Assembly: GCF_027595985.1 (NCBI RefSeq)
Contig: NC_073303.1
Location: 369,127,386 to 369,191,385 of the forward strand
Origin: Sorex araneus
Taxonomy: Eukaryota; Chordata; Mammalia; Eulipotyphla; Soricidae
Reading direction: 5' to 3'
DNA length: 64,000 nucleotides
Numbering within the stretch: position 1 is the first letter of the stretch; each line of letters starts with the position of its first letter. A program made the translations under genes and the position numbers. Below, one piece after another: positions 20,523 to 31,544 of this stretch. The notes beneath the pieces were generated by a model that was given only the letters and a program-made list of their open reading frames with translations, searched no databases and was not told the DNA's origin.

Positions 20523-21996
20523 CCTGGCGGCCACCCAGTGCACCTGTGGGCCCGGCAGCTTTTCCGCCAAGAGTTCCCAGTTCCCGCCGTCCCAGCTCTT
20601 TGCTGCTCTTGAAAGCTGGCGGGGGCCCGGCACGCCGTCAGACACTGCTGCTCGTGGGTGGGCCCAGGCCTCGTGGCTCAGAGAAGCAAACCTGTAAGTG
20701 ACCGACTGACCGACTCCCCCTCCTCAGAGTTTTCTGGGGAAGCCCCTTCCCAGGGGCGCTGCAGGGCAGAAGCAGCAAATAGGCAGTTAGGGGAGGCGGG
20801 GAAGAGTTTACGAGGGGTGTGTCCAGAAGGTGCCGGTAGGGAGGGGAGGCCCGAGGCCTGAGGCTTCCTGAGCTGTGCAGGGGCTGACAGTCACGGCCAG
20901 TGACGCCGCTGCAGCTGGGAGAGCCCCAGGAAGCCACCACCCTCAGCTCCCGCCCGGCTCTGCTCTTCAGATTTTATTGAGTAACTAATCATCTCTGTGG
21001 GGTCAACAGAGCACGTTGAAACACAGCCGAGCTCCGTTAGTCACTGTCTGGGGTGAGGCTGGGCTCTGTGTTCCCTCCTCCCGGGTACAGGGCGGCTTCT
21101 CCGGTGAACAGCTCCTGGCTTCCGCTTCCTGTTAGGGTCTCTGTCTTGGGGGGTCTCTTTTCTGAGCCCCAGGTGCGAGCGAGAGGGCAGCCTGCAGGTT
21201 CCTCTTGGAAACGGGAGAGAGGAGGCGAAGAAAATGGGGAGGGGAGGGGAGAGGGCAGGAGAGAGGGCTCCACGCGCCCTGCTGCCCAGGCAGGAGAGGG
21301 GCAGGAAGGTGACCGAGAAGGAGCAGGGACCGAGCACAGAGCTTGGAGACGCGGCCACGGTTCCTGAGTCCCCGTGGCGGGCTCCCCCTGGGCTGAAGAC
21401 GGAGCACCCAGGACCACCGGAACTGAGCCCCTGTCTCGGGCTGCAGAGCTGGGCTCCCCGACAAGGGGGCCAGGGGGCCCTCTGGACAGCGGGGGGCCCT
21501 CTGAAGGGTGCCAGTGTGGTCCCGGAGCGAGGAGCAAGGCTGCCAGCCAGCATGACTGCGGTGAGAGAAGCAGGAAGGCGAGTGGTCCTTCCTGGGTGGG
21601 CGGCCGGCCCCTGCCCTTCTGACCCCGGGGGTGGCAGGCAGCAGCGTGCAGGGGTGCGAGCTCCACACTGGACGCTGGCTCTGCACCGCTGCAGCCAGGA
21701 GGAGATGGAAGCCGAACGCAAGGCGGTCATGACGGCTTTGGCCTCTGTGGAGGGCCGTCCGCCCCTGGTGGCCGAAACGCCGACTGCACCCGAGACCTTG
21801 TGTCCACTCAGCCTGGGCAGAGCCGAGCACTGTGTCCCTCGGGGGCGCTGGACAGAGGCATGACCTGCAACCAAGAGCAAGAGGGGCTGGGAAGGGGTTC
21901 AAGGTGGACGTTGGAGATGGGGAGCGGGAGGGACAGGAGTGCAGGTCCCGAAGGGGCAAAGGGGCTTCCGGGACCCATCACTCAGGAGCTAGGTCT
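20523..21996. other. Unassigned GC-rich single-copy sequence
   Basis: The largest stretch without an obvious repeat. A minus-strand AATAAAA at about 20970-20978 could be a polyadenylation signal of a leftward transcript, and minus-strand frames of 209-279 codons lie upstream of it. Their translations are proline-, serine- and arginine-rich with no domain I recognise. I cannot support a gene. Confidence 0.35.
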
Positions 21997-21997
21997 A

Positions 21998-22176
21998 TTT
22001 TTTTTTCTTTTTGGGTCACACCCGGCGATGCACAGGGGTTACTCCTGGTTTTTCACTCAGGAATTACTCCTGGTGGTGCTTGGGGGACCATATGGGATGC
22101 TGGGATGCCGGGAATCGAACCCGGGTCAGCTGCATGCGAGGCAGACGCCCTGCCTGCTGTACTGTCGCACCAGCCT
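21998..22176 (-). mobile_element. SOR-type SINE
   Basis: TTTTTGGGTCACACCCGGCG and GGGAATCGAACCCGGGTCAGC are intact. A 7-bp duplication (GATGCTGGGATGCCGGG) precedes the B box. Confidence 0.92.
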
Positions 22177-22299
22177 GGGACTGGCGTCTGACAGTGTCAC
22201 TCACATTCTAATTCTGCAAACTGCCTCCCGCCAGCCCCGCCCCCCCAGGGCCTGCCTCCCGCAGCTCTCAGATCCCACCCCGACCTGTCCCCTGTGAGT

Positions 22300-22500
22300 T
22301 GTTGGCCGCTTGATCAAACCGAGGCCCGGAGTAGCCCGCTGTCGGCTCACCTCCGAGCTGCCGTTCTTTCTACCCTCTCTGCCTGAAACCCTGCGCCCTC
22401 CCACACGGACGGACCCGGCTTGTCTCCCAGATCTTTACTCAGGTGTCACCTTCTCTCCATGACATTTTCTTCTTTTTCTTTTTCTTGATTTAGTAATTTT
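22300..22500 (+). mobile_element. Possible L2 fragment
   Basis: CTTTACTCAGGTGTCACCTTC followed by TCTCCATGACATTTTC resembles the conserved L2 3' segment. Similarity is limited. Confidence 0.35.
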
Positions 22501-22944
22501 CCTTAGCGTGCTAGCTTTGGCTTATAAGCGTCCCTGATTCTGCACCCCGGCCGCGGCGCCCACACACAGGCCCACACGCAGGTCACGGCTCAGCCCTGCA
22601 CGGAGACTCTGAGACTGCTTCTCGTCTGGAGCATGTCTTCAGCCTCGCTCTCCGTCAGCCCGCTGAGTGCTCCCAGAACACGACACCTTCCTTCCGGTGG
22701 CCTGTTTCGAGCGGCCCTGTAACTGCGCCCCGCCGCCCGCCACGGGAGCTGGGGTGGAAAAGACTTAATAACCACGTCCAGGGAGGAATCCAGGGCTCTC
22801 GCCAGTGCTCCCAGGTGTTCCCCTCACCCAGCTGTTTCTCTAACTCTGACAATTTTTTTTTTCAGACTTCAAATGTAATCTCCTCGCCCTAGTCTAGTTA
22901 TGGTTGTTTTTAGTCTTTTTATTGTTTGGTCTTTATTTTACGGG

Positions 22945-23090
22945 TTGGAGGGCCACGCCTGGCCGCGCTCGGGGTCTGCTCGTGGCTCTGTGCTCAGGGA
23001 TCACCCTTAGCTCGGGGTGCAGGTCCGGACTCAGACACGCCGCGTGCAAAGCAAGTCTTAACTCCTGTGCCGGATCTCCTGCCCGCCTGG
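22945..23090 (-). mobile_element. SOR-type SINE, diverged
   Basis: CTGTGCTCAGGGATCACCC and CGCGTGCAAAGCAAG survive. The B box is degraded. Confidence 0.6.
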
Positions 23091-23099
23091 CTTATTTTT

Positions 23100-23586
23100 G
23101 TGATTTTTCCCCCCCTTCCAGTCTTTAAACATCTAATACATTGCAATTTTATGCATTTTGTGCCGGATAATTATATTTCCTCAGGGAATGAGGGCTTGAT
23201 TCTGTGCGGAGTTCTGCTGACTCAGTGCCCGGTGGCCTGTTCTCTTCTGTTTTCCATATTTTTTAAATTCTGAACTTGTTAGTTTAATTTGGGGGATTCC
23301 CTGGGCTTGAGGTGGGGTGTTGATGCAGGCTGGACCTGCTGCGTCTGTTCTGCTGAGCACGGGGGGGGGGGGGGTACTCGCCCCGGCCCAGAGCCGGAGG
23401 GTCCACGCCCGTCACCGCCCCCTTTGCTGCGGCCATCGGCTTTGACGGGGGTTCCAGCCTGAGCTCTGCAGCCACAGGTCTGCCCCCTGGGTCTCCGCTG
23501 GGATCACCGCGCCCACCCCCTCCCCCTAGCACAAGCCCGGCAAGGCAATGAAACCCGCTAACATAGTCTTCCTTCGTTTGAAAAAT
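23100..23586. other. Unassigned sequence
   Basis: Contains a G-run at 23360-23374. No repeat family or gene recognised. Confidence 0.35.
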
Positions 23587-23587
23587 T

Positions 23588-24035
23588 GGATTCTTTTTTT
23601 AATTGAATCACTGTGAGATACACAGTTACAAAGTTGTTCATGGTTGGGTTTCAGTCACACAGTGCTCCAGCACCCGTCCCCTCACCAGTGGACGTTTCCC
23701 ACCACCAATGTCCCCAGCTTCCCTCCTTCCCCTCCCCCAGCCTGTCTAATAACAGGCACTTCTCTCTCTCCCCCCTCTCCCCCTCTCCCTCTCTCCCCTC
23801 TTACTCTCTCCCTCTCTATCTCTCCCCCCTCCCTCCTCTCTCTCTCTCCCTTTCTCTCTCTCTCTCCCCCCCTCTGTCCCCCTCTCTCCCCCCCTCCTTT
23901 TGGACCTTGTGGTTTGCAATACAGATACTGAAAGGTTATCAGGTATATCCCTTTACCTACTTTCAATATTCAGTTCTTGTCCAAAATGATTATTTCCTGT
24001 TTACTCTGGCCATGATATCAGTCCTATACTCACTC
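23588..24035 (-). mobile_element. L1 3' end, left arm of an inverted L1 pair
   Basis: The plus strand begins with the tail and terminus (TTTAATTGAATCACTGTGAG), then AGTCACACAGTGCTCCAGC, a CT-rich low-complexity block (23758-23900) and TTGCAATACAGATACTGAAAG. The purine-rich block of the L1 3' UTR has expanded into a microsatellite. Confidence 0.8.
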
Positions 24036-24059
24036 TTTCTGTGTATATGTATATATGTA

Positions 24060-24590
24060 TGTATATATAGAGAGAGAATGACTGCATTCATTTGTGATAT
24101 ATAAAAATATATAGAGTATAATACTAATGTCCACAGCCAGGAGAAACAGGGCCTAGGAGGACTGGCCAATAGTCGGAATCTACCACAAGTGTGTGTGGGG
24201 CAGAGGGTGGGTAAGACAGAGAAGGGACCGGGATAACAATAGTAGCTGGGAATGATCACGCTGGACGAGATCTGAGTGATAAAAATAGGTAAAGGGATAT
24301 TCCTGATAACCTTTCAGTATCTGTATTGCAAACCACAATGCCCAAAAGGGGAGGGAAGAAGGGAGGGAGAGAGACAGAGACAGAGACAGATAGAGACACA
24401 GAGAGAGAGAGAACCTGCTGTAGAGGCAGGCTGGGGGAGGTGGGGGTGACGGAGGGAAACAGGGTCACTGGTCGGTGCTGGGAGTGTGCACTGCTGAGGG
24501 ATGGGTGTGGGAACACTGTATGACTGAAACCTAATCATGAGCAGCTTTGTAAGGGTCTGTCTCACAGTGATTCAATAAAAAAAAGTTTTA
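24060..24590 (+). mobile_element. L1 3' end, right arm of an inverted L1 pair
   Basis: Begins with the L1 stretch AGAGAGAATGACTGCATTCAT. It includes CTTTCAGTATCTGTATTGCAA, identical in reverse to the left arm, and ends GGTCTGTCTCACAGTGATTCAATAAA. The arms are homologous over about 350-400 bp. Confidence 0.8.
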
Positions 24591-24814
24591 AATGATCATT
24601 TCCATCTACTATTGTCATGCGGGTCCCTTCTCTATCCTAACTGCCCTTTGCCCCCTGGACACTCTGGTGGCACGCGTCCTACCCCTGACCAGTCCTCCTG
24701 GCCCCTGCTTTCCCTGAGCCTGGTGACATTTGTATGGTGCCCCGGAGGGTTTGTGCAGGAAGTAGGGTGACTGGCTAACAGGCAACCAACCTTGCTTTGC
24801 TCCCTGGCCCCTGA

Positions 24815-24905
24815 GACGGTGCCTGAGCACCACCAGGTGTGAACCCTGAGCACAGAGCCAGGAGCAAGCCCTAAGCATTGCTGGGTGTGCACCCCAAAGA
24901 ACAAG
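24815..24905 (+). mobile_element. SOR-type SINE, 3' half
   Basis: GTGCCTGAGCACCACCAGG, TGAGCACAGAGCCAGGAGC and GCATTGCTGGGTGTGCACCCC. The head is absent. Confidence 0.75.
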
Positions 24906-24989
24906 ATTTTAATGGCTCATAGCACCGTATGGGTCACGTAAGTCATCAAGTCCCTGCGGCATCGAGCCCCCCCACTGGCCGGCCCCGGG

Positions 24990-25100
24990 CACTGTGGAAA
25001 GAGGGTTGGGAAAATCATTTTGGACAGGAACCGAGTGTTGAAAGTAGGTGAAGAGAGATCCCTGGTGGCCTCTCAGTACCTGTATTGCCCTCAGCATCCT
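24990..25100 (+). mobile_element. L1 3' UTR fragment
   Basis: ATCATTTTGGACAGGAACC, TTGAAAGTAGGTGAAGAG and CTCAGTACCTGTATTGCC match the middle of the two L1 ends at 23.6-24.6 kb. Confidence 0.7.
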
Positions 25101-25289
25101 TCCTTCCCTCTGGAAATCTCTCTCCTGGCCAGATGGTCTCAGCATCCGCTTGTCTTACTTCATTTGTTCATTAGCTGCTTTCGCAGGCAGCTCTGCGTGA
25201 CGTCACGCGCTGTCTTTCTGGGCTTGACTCAGCTCACCAAGTGTAGCACTCGCTGGGCCCACGCAGGTCGTCCCAGAGGCGGGATTTCC

Positions 25290-25607
25290 TCGTGCGTGTG
25301 TGTGTGTGTATGTGTGCGTGTGCGTGCGTGTGTGTGTGTGTATGTGTGTATGTGCATGTGTGTGTGCGTGCGTGTGTGTGTGCATGTGCGTGTGCATGTG
25401 TGTTCGTGTGCATGTGCGTGTGTGTGCATGTATGTGTGCATGTGCATGCGTGTGTGTATGTGTGCATGTGCGTGTGTGTGCGTGTGTGTATGTGTATGTG
25501 TGCATGTGCGTGTGCATGTGTGTGCGTGTGTGTATGTGTATGTGTGCATGTGCGTGTGCATGTGTGTGCGTGCATGTATGTGTGTGTGTGTGTACATGTG
25601 CATGTGT

Positions 25608-25641
<34 letters not shown>
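25290..25641. repeat. Compound TG/CATG microsatellite, about 350 bp
   Basis: TG units with frequent GCATG and GCG interruptions, ending in a pure (TG)n. The cysteine/valine-rich frames are artefacts. A degraded SINE-like trace (GGACTGACCCAGGTCACCC) follows at about 25660-25770. Confidence 0.97.
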
Positions 25642-25839
25642 CTCGGGGTGGGGGTCAGGCTTGCACCTGGGGCATCCATTGGACTCCCTCCTGGTGGTGT
25701 TGGCAGGACCATCCTTGGTGCCGGGGACTGACCCAGGTCACCCGTGCTGCGCGTCCCGGGGGCGTGTGAGCTTCCTCACACTCCGGGCTGCTGTGCCTAA
25801 GGCTGCAGTGCCCATGGGGGGGCGGGGGGGTTCTGTGTC

Positions 25840-26640
25840 TGAGTCGGTGGATCTGCGGGGGGCCTCGCACGCGCCGGGCAGTGCTCCCGGCCTCCAGTCA
25901 TCTCTTCTGCGTCTCTGGCACAGGCCCGCTGCCAGGCCAGAGTCGGGGTTTCCTGCTCGCTCGGGCGAGTCCTGGGGAGCAGCCGTGCCTGTGGGGTGCC
26001 CTGCGCCCTGCTCTGTAAATCCCGAGGCTGCCGCGCGCGGGCCGGAAGGACTGCCCTGTCCACCCAGGCCGTCCGCCAGGGCCTCCACTCGGGGTGGGCA
26101 CCCCGGCCAGTCCTTCGTGACTCCGCTCACACGCGCTTAGGGTGCTTCCCCTCTGCCTCCAGCATGGGTGCTGGGTTCTGGGTACCATCTCGCCCCCGCC
26201 ACCACCCAGCCCATGGCCCTGCCGGCTGCTCGGTTTGTCCGGGAAACCGAGTCATTCCCGGCAGGGCGGTGAGTTACGGCAAATCGTCAAATGGGAAGAG
26301 TCTGGGTGGGCCTCGGGGTGCCAACCCGCAGCCTGCGAATGCCCCGCGTGCCCCCGGACTCCCCACGCGGTCACCTCTCCGGAGAACCTTCCCCGAGGCC
26401 TGCTTGGGCTGGGGCGCGGACCCCTGCCTGCCCCGCCTGGGCCTTGGCCACACTCAGATGCCGCACAGATAAGGCCTCCGCGCAGAGCCCCAGACGGGAG
26501 GCGGGACTTGCCCCCAAGTGCTGGGGACTGAGTCAGCTGTGGACGGGGAATAGGGCACCCTCGGGCGTGGGGCCAGGCCGCTGAGTCACCCTCGCAGCCC
26601 TGCCTGTGCCCTGCCCCGGCCGCTAGAAGGGGACACTGTT
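25840..26640. promoter_or_regulatory. CpG-rich segment
   Basis: About 4-7 CpG per 60 bases by hand count (for example CTGCCGCGCGCGGGCCGG near 26028). Whether it drives transcription cannot be seen. No coding exon is recognised. Confidence 0.4.
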
Positions 26641-26752
26641 AAGTCACCCCCGGGCCCCTGCCGGGCCTGGCCTGCGGCTCTCCGCGGCATGTGTGTCGTG
26701 CCCTGCCCCAGGACTTTGTGCTGGGCCGCGCCTCGCCAGGTGACCCAGGGGA

Positions 26753-27211
26753 GAGAAAGCGATGAGTGAGCGAGAGTGAGTGAGAGAGAGAGAGAGAGAG
26801 TGAGTGAGATAGAGTGAGAGAAAGAGCGAGAGTGGGATACAGCAATGAGAGAGAGGGAGAGGGAGAGGGAGAGAAGGAGGGAGAGACAGAGGGAGAGAGA
26901 GGGAGAGAGAGAGGCAGAGAGAGGGAAAGAAAGAGAGCGAGAGTGGGATAGAGTGATGAGAGAGAGGGAGGGAAGGAGGGGGAGAGAGGGAGAGAGAGAC
27001 AAAGAGAGAGGGAGAGAAAGGGAGAGAGAGGGAGAAAAGAGAGCAAGAGAGATGGAGAGAAAGGGAGAGAGGGAGAGAGACAGAGAGAGAGGGGGAGATA
27101 GCGTGATGAGAGAGGGAGGGAGAGAGGCAGAGAGGGAGAGAGAGAAGGAGGGAGAGAGAGGGAGAGAGGGAGATAGAGTGATGAGAGAGGGAGAGAGAGA
27201 GGGGGAGAGAG

Positions 27212-27264
<53 letters not shown>
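26753..27264. repeat. (GA)n-rich polypurine tract, about 500 bp
   Basis: GAGAGAGGGAGA-type units with a short (GATA)n at 27210-27230 and a pure (GA)n end. Pyrimidines are almost confined to GTGAGT and GATAGAGTGATGAG-type interruptions. Confidence 0.97.
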
Positions 27265-27267
<3 letters not shown>

Positions 27268-27269
27268 CT

Positions 27270-28100
27270 GCAGAAAGAAGACTGCCGGTGAGTTCAGGGC
27301 ACAGAACGTTGAAGAAATTAGATCATGTCCAAGAGAAATCAGGCGGGGGCAGGGGCCGGGAGGGGCCGTGGCTGTGTTAGAGGAGCTTCTCGAGGGGTGG
27401 CCAGCGTACTGGAGAGCCACACTGGGAAGGGGGCCAGGAGAGGCGTCTAGAGGGAGACAGTCGGGGGCTGAGAATACATTTGCAAATCCGAGTCATTTAC
27501 AAGTCAGCCGCACACCAGAAGCAACTCTCTGGCCAGGGCCGCCTCCGGAATCGGCTCCGTCCTCGTCCGTCCCCAGCACGGCGCTTCTGCCGGGAGTCTC
27601 AGCATTGCGCCACTGAGCGGTGTCGAAATCGCGTGTGGGCGTACATTTCAAAACACCCCTTTGCCCCCCCTCCCCCCGGGAGGCTGGCATGGGGCTCTGG
27701 GCAGTGGGGAGGGAGGGTCAGGCTGTTTACAGGCCCAGGGAAGTTTCTCTCTTCCCCGCTCAGGCTGCTTCTGGGGTCCCCCTCTTCAGCGTGGTACTTG
27801 CCGCAGAGTACCCGTGGTGCTTGCTGCAGAGTACCCTCTTGGGTTAAGGTTGCCCCCATGCCCTCAGGGGCCCCTTCCTCATCCCCTGAAGGCAGAATAA
27901 ACATGACTGACCCTGCGGCCGGACTTTGAGCAGAGGGCTCGGCCGGTCCCTTCTGGAGGAAGGTAAACAGCTGGTGGCTTGAAGAGCTTCTCCGGAACTT
28001 GGTGTTTTTGACTTTTATACTTGTGGACGGACAGTTCGTGCCAAAGACATGACAGCAGACAGACCTTGCATGCGGCTTTTGTTCAGGAGTGCACTTGGGT
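27270..28100. other. Unassigned sequence
   Basis: A short tandem repeat, GTGGTACTTGCCGCAGAGTAC then GTGGTGCTTGCTGCAGAGTAC, lies at 27791-27835. No gene recognised. Confidence 0.35.
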
Positions 28101-28102
28101 GT

Positions 28103-28250
28103 TTGCTGGGGGGGCCACACCCGGCAGTGCTCAGGGCCTACTCCTGGCTCTGTGCTCGGGATCGATCCTGGCGGTGCTTGGGGGATGCTTGAAGGTGCCA
28201 GGGATGACACCCGGGTCCGCTGAGTGCCAGACAAGAGCCTGAGCCCCTGG
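28103..28250 (-). mobile_element. SOR-type SINE, diverged
   Basis: GGCCACACCCGGCAGTGCTCAGG, CTCTGTGCTCGGGATCGATCC and GCCAGGGATGACACCCGGGT. Confidence 0.75.
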
Positions 28251-28280
28251 ACTCTCTCTCTGTCTCTCTTTTTCTCTCTG

Positions 28281-28311
<31 letters not shown>

Positions 28312-28530
28312 GTCTCTCTCTCTGTCTCTCTCTGTCTCTCTGTCTCTCTGTCTCTCTCTGTCTCTCTCTCTCCCTGTGTCTCTGTCTCTCTCTGTTTCTC
28401 TCTGTCTGTCTCTCTCTGTCTCTCTCTGTTTCTCTCTGTCTGTCTCTGTCTGTCTCTCTCTGTCTCTCTCTGTGTCTCTCTCTGTCTCTCTGTCTCTCTC
28501 TGTCTCTCTCTGTCTCTCTGTCTCTCTCTG

Positions 28531-28565
<35 letters not shown>

Positions 28566-28597
28566 GTCTCTCTCTGTCTCTGTCTCTCTCTCTCTCC

Positions 28598-28628
<31 letters not shown>

Positions 28629-28631
28629 TCC
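28251..28631. repeat. (CT)n/(TCTCTG)n polypyrimidine tract, about 380 bp
   Basis: TCTCTCTGTC units joined to the 5' end of the inverted SINE. The leucine/serine-rich frame of 246 codons is an artefact. Confidence 0.97.
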
Positions 28632-28679
28632 CCCGCCCTGATTTGTGAAGGTTTTAAGGAATTATTTGCGGGGGGAGGG

Positions 28680-28790
28680 GCAGGGGTAACTCAGTGGACG
28701 GGGGCACGTGCTCTGCGTGGCCTCAGGTTCCGTCCGGGTGTTGCACAGTCCCCTGACACCACGCCTCCCCAGCACCGTAGGGCTGGCTCA
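28680..28790 (+). mobile_element. SOR-type SINE, diverged fragment
   Basis: CAGGGGTAACTCAGTGGACG resembles the head and CAGGTTCCGTCCGGGTG the B-box area. Confidence 0.45.
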
Positions 28791-28794
28791 GAAC

Positions 28795-29845
28795 CGCTGC
28801 AGTGCCAGAGAGGACGGTATCTTACAGTTTGTGGTGGTGAGAGGTTAAATCAAGGCTGGGTGCGTGAGACCAGACCCTCCCGCTCTCCGGTCTGCAGTGC
28901 CCGCTTCCCGCCTTCGTCGCTGGCGTTGCGTCTGGTTCCATCTCTTCCCCCACCAAGACAATGAGAGGAACCAGGAGAGAAACCCCCAGTCCTGCCGGTC
29001 CTGCCGGCCACCCGCCTCTCTCCCTTCCCCGAGTGGCCCTCCCTGGCCCCCGGATGAAGTGTCCTGTCCCGTGCCAGCGGCTCACACCCCATCTCCTGGC
29101 CTGTCTGCCCGTGGCACCAGGCCCTTCCCGTGAGCACGGAGACTCGTTGCTGTATTTCTCCTCGGAACGACCCTGCTGGCCCCACGGCCCTTCTCCCCAC
29201 TTCTCTGCTGCCTCCCGCAGGGCCCTTTCGCCTTCTCCTCTGCCCTTTGCTTCCCCGCCCACTCACAGCGGCCTTCCGTCCCCCATGACGGTGGCACCGC
29301 TCCTGCCAAAATCCCCCAGTAGGGCACCTGGTGCCCAAGTCCGCGGTGGTTGGTGTCTGGGGTCCGGTTCGCAGGGCTGCACCCGACGGGGCAGTGCTTT
29401 CCAGTGCTTGGGGGTGTCTTTCGCCCCTCAGGGACCCTGGGCCCAGGCCCCGCCCCTCCCTCTGTTGCGGGCACCCTTTCAGGAAGCGCTGCGTTGCCCT
29501 AAATTGGCGAGAGCTGGTGTCTGGTGCCTGGGGAGAGCATCAGCTGATGGACCAGGGGCGCCAGCCTGCTGCTCTCTGCAGAGTCCTTCCTGCAGTGCAA
29601 AGGACGTGGGAGACTTTCCTGGGCTTCTCCCCACCAGGTGGAGTTTGGGGGAAGAAGTGGTTCTCTCTGCTGATGGCTAAAGAAGGACCAGAGACACATC
29701 TCCCCCCCCCCCCCGACAAACCAAACTCCCTTTCTGCCCCATCCCTGTCTCAGTGCTCCCCTTCTGGCTCGCCCCCTGTCTGGGTACTCCCTTCTTTTCA
29801 GCCTGACCCTGATGCTCTTCTGGTCCAGAATTGTCTGTTCAAAAA
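28795..29845. other. Unassigned GC-rich single-copy sequence
   Basis: No repeat recognised apart from a C-run at 29702-29714. Overlapping frames on both strands (for example 28961-29680) lack recognisable domains. Confidence 0.35.
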
Positions 29846-29849
29846 TAGG

Positions 29850-30012
29850 GGAAACAGGGACAAGAGCGCTACTCTTGTGGGTAGGGCGTCTGCCCGGAAC
29901 GCAGCCAAGCTCAGGTTGGATCTCATGTGTCCCTTGTGGGTAATTCCTGAGTGCAGAGCCAGGAGTCAATCCTGAGCACTGCTGGGTGTGGCCCCCAAAC
30001 CAAAATAATTTA
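29850..30012 (+). mobile_element. SOR-type SINE, diverged
   Basis: GTGGGTAGGGCGTCTGCCC, TAATTCCTGAGTGCAGAGCC and GAGCACTGCTGGGTGTGG. The segment with the B box is partly deleted. Confidence 0.75.
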
Positions 30013-30199
30013 AAAAAAAATAGGACAAACACAGTAAGGAGATCGGGATTTTCTGGATCCAGCAACAGTATTTGTGGCCACGTGACATCTCCCAGCTCCA
30101 ACACTGACATCCCAGCGGTAGATGCAGGGGATGTAGCGTAGAAACCAACCAATCCGTGACTAACAAAAACATGAACACAGAAGCTTCACTTGCAGCAGC

Positions 30200-30500
30200 A
30201 GCTTAGTAAACTCTCCCACAAGGACTTAGTGTTTCCATGTGCGATGCAACAAGTTAAACACAGTTTCTTCTATGGAAACATTGTTTGATAGTTCTGTTAG
30301 CCATATAAGGGTAGCAAGCAATATAAAATAAATATTGTCGGCTTGCTAGGAGGGCAGGCTGGGGGGGGGGTTGGGAAAATGGGGACAATGATGGACGGAA
30401 GCTGACCGTGGCAGTGGGATTGATGTTGGACTATTGAATGCCTGTAACAAATCATCGAGAACAACTTTGTAAACCACAGTATTTAAGTAAAGGGAGGGGG
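30200..30500 (+). mobile_element. L1-type 3' end, second tail subtype
   Basis: GCAAGCAATATAAAATAAAT, TTGGGAAAATGGGGACAATG, CTATTGAATGCCTGTAACA and GTAAACCACAGTATTTAAG, matching 11092-11282 in reverse. Confidence 0.65.
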
Positions 30501-31064
30501 GAATAAGTAAAATCAGTAAGAGTGAAAAAAAATAGGACAAACAACCTAAAAAGAATGATATGGGCACCAAAGAAGGACCAGGACCCTAAGTAAACAGGAA
30601 AGTGCCCAGGTTAGTAATCGGGGACATGCGTGTCAGCTCAGCCAGTGAGCAAAGCTTCGCCTGGTAGGACCGTGTGGACGGAGCTGTAGAGAGGCGGGAA
30701 CTGGAGCCACAAAACTCCTGGAGAGCCGATGAGCAGACTGGAGACCAGTCCGGGCACCCCGGCCGGCCTTCGCACCCGCGTCCAGCCTGTCCTGGCTCAG
30801 GAAGTCCTGGTTCTTTGATACTAAGTATTTCCCGTGTCGTGTGATTGTCCGGGAAGCTCTGTGAGCGGCGACAGACCCTTCGGTCCAGTCCTCTCCCCCT
30901 CTCCCGTCTCCTTCCTCTTATGAGATAGGGTTAGTGGAGGGGGACGGGGAAGTAGAGGTCACTGATTTCCGGCTCGCTTCTCCCTGAGTTCCTGGTCTTG
31001 GTCCCCTCGCTTTCCCCAGCAGCAACAGGGGGAGGCAGGATGGGGGATAAAAACAGAGCAATTA
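30501..31064. other. Unassigned sequence
   Basis: No recognised repeat or gene. Confidence 0.3.
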
Positions 31065-31430
31065 AATAAAAGTTTAAACGCCTAAAAATTTAAATAAAAC
31101 TGAATTTTTTTAATAAAAAAATTAAACTGGAGTGGCAGTACAGCAGTGAGGGCGTTTGTCTTGCATGTGGCCAACCAGGTTCGATCCCCAGTATCCAATA
31201 TGGTCCCCTGAGCACTACTAGGAGTAATTCCTGAGTGGGACTAAGCCCTGAGCAAGCCCTGAGCATCACCGGGTGTTCCCCTTGCCAAAAAATAAATAAA
31301 AATTTAAACTTTAAAAGTTTAAATAAAAATTTAAACTTTAACAGTTTAAATAAAACTTTAAACTTTAAAAGTTTAAATAAAATAAAAGATTTAAATTTAA
31401 AAAGTTAACATAAAAATAGAAATAAAGAAT
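31065..31430. repeat. AT-rich TTTAAA low-complexity repeat interrupted by a SINE
   Basis: Irregular TTTAAATAAAA and TTTAAACTTTAAAAG units lie on both sides of the SINE at 31124-31300. Confidence 0.85.
31124..31300 (+). mobile_element. SOR-type SINE
   Basis: GGAGTGGCAGTACAGCAGTG, GGTTCGATCCCCAGTATCC and GAGTAATTCCTGAGTGGGAC. A CTGAGCAAGCC repeat is inserted in the body. The tail merges with the AT-rich repeat. Confidence 0.88.
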
Positions 31431-31543
31431 CACTGTCACTGTCATCCCGTTGTTCGTCGATTTACTCGAGTGGGCACCAGTAACGTCTCTATTACACTCG
31501 CCCTGAGATTTTAGCAGCCTCTCCTTACTCGTCTTTCCCAATG
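31431..31543 (-). mobile_element. SINE-B, 3' fragment of the long subtype
   Basis: CACTGTCATCCCGTTGTTCG and the long-subtype insert (GCCCTGAGATTTTAGCAGCC). It stops abruptly at CTTTCCCAATG. Confidence 0.85.
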
Positions 31544-31544
31544 T

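Noticed and set aside
21041-21959. Minus-strand frames of 209-279 codons upstream of an AATAAAA motif
   Set aside because: Three overlapping frames are equally open and domain-free. A polyadenylation-like hexamer alone is weak evidence, so no gene is called.
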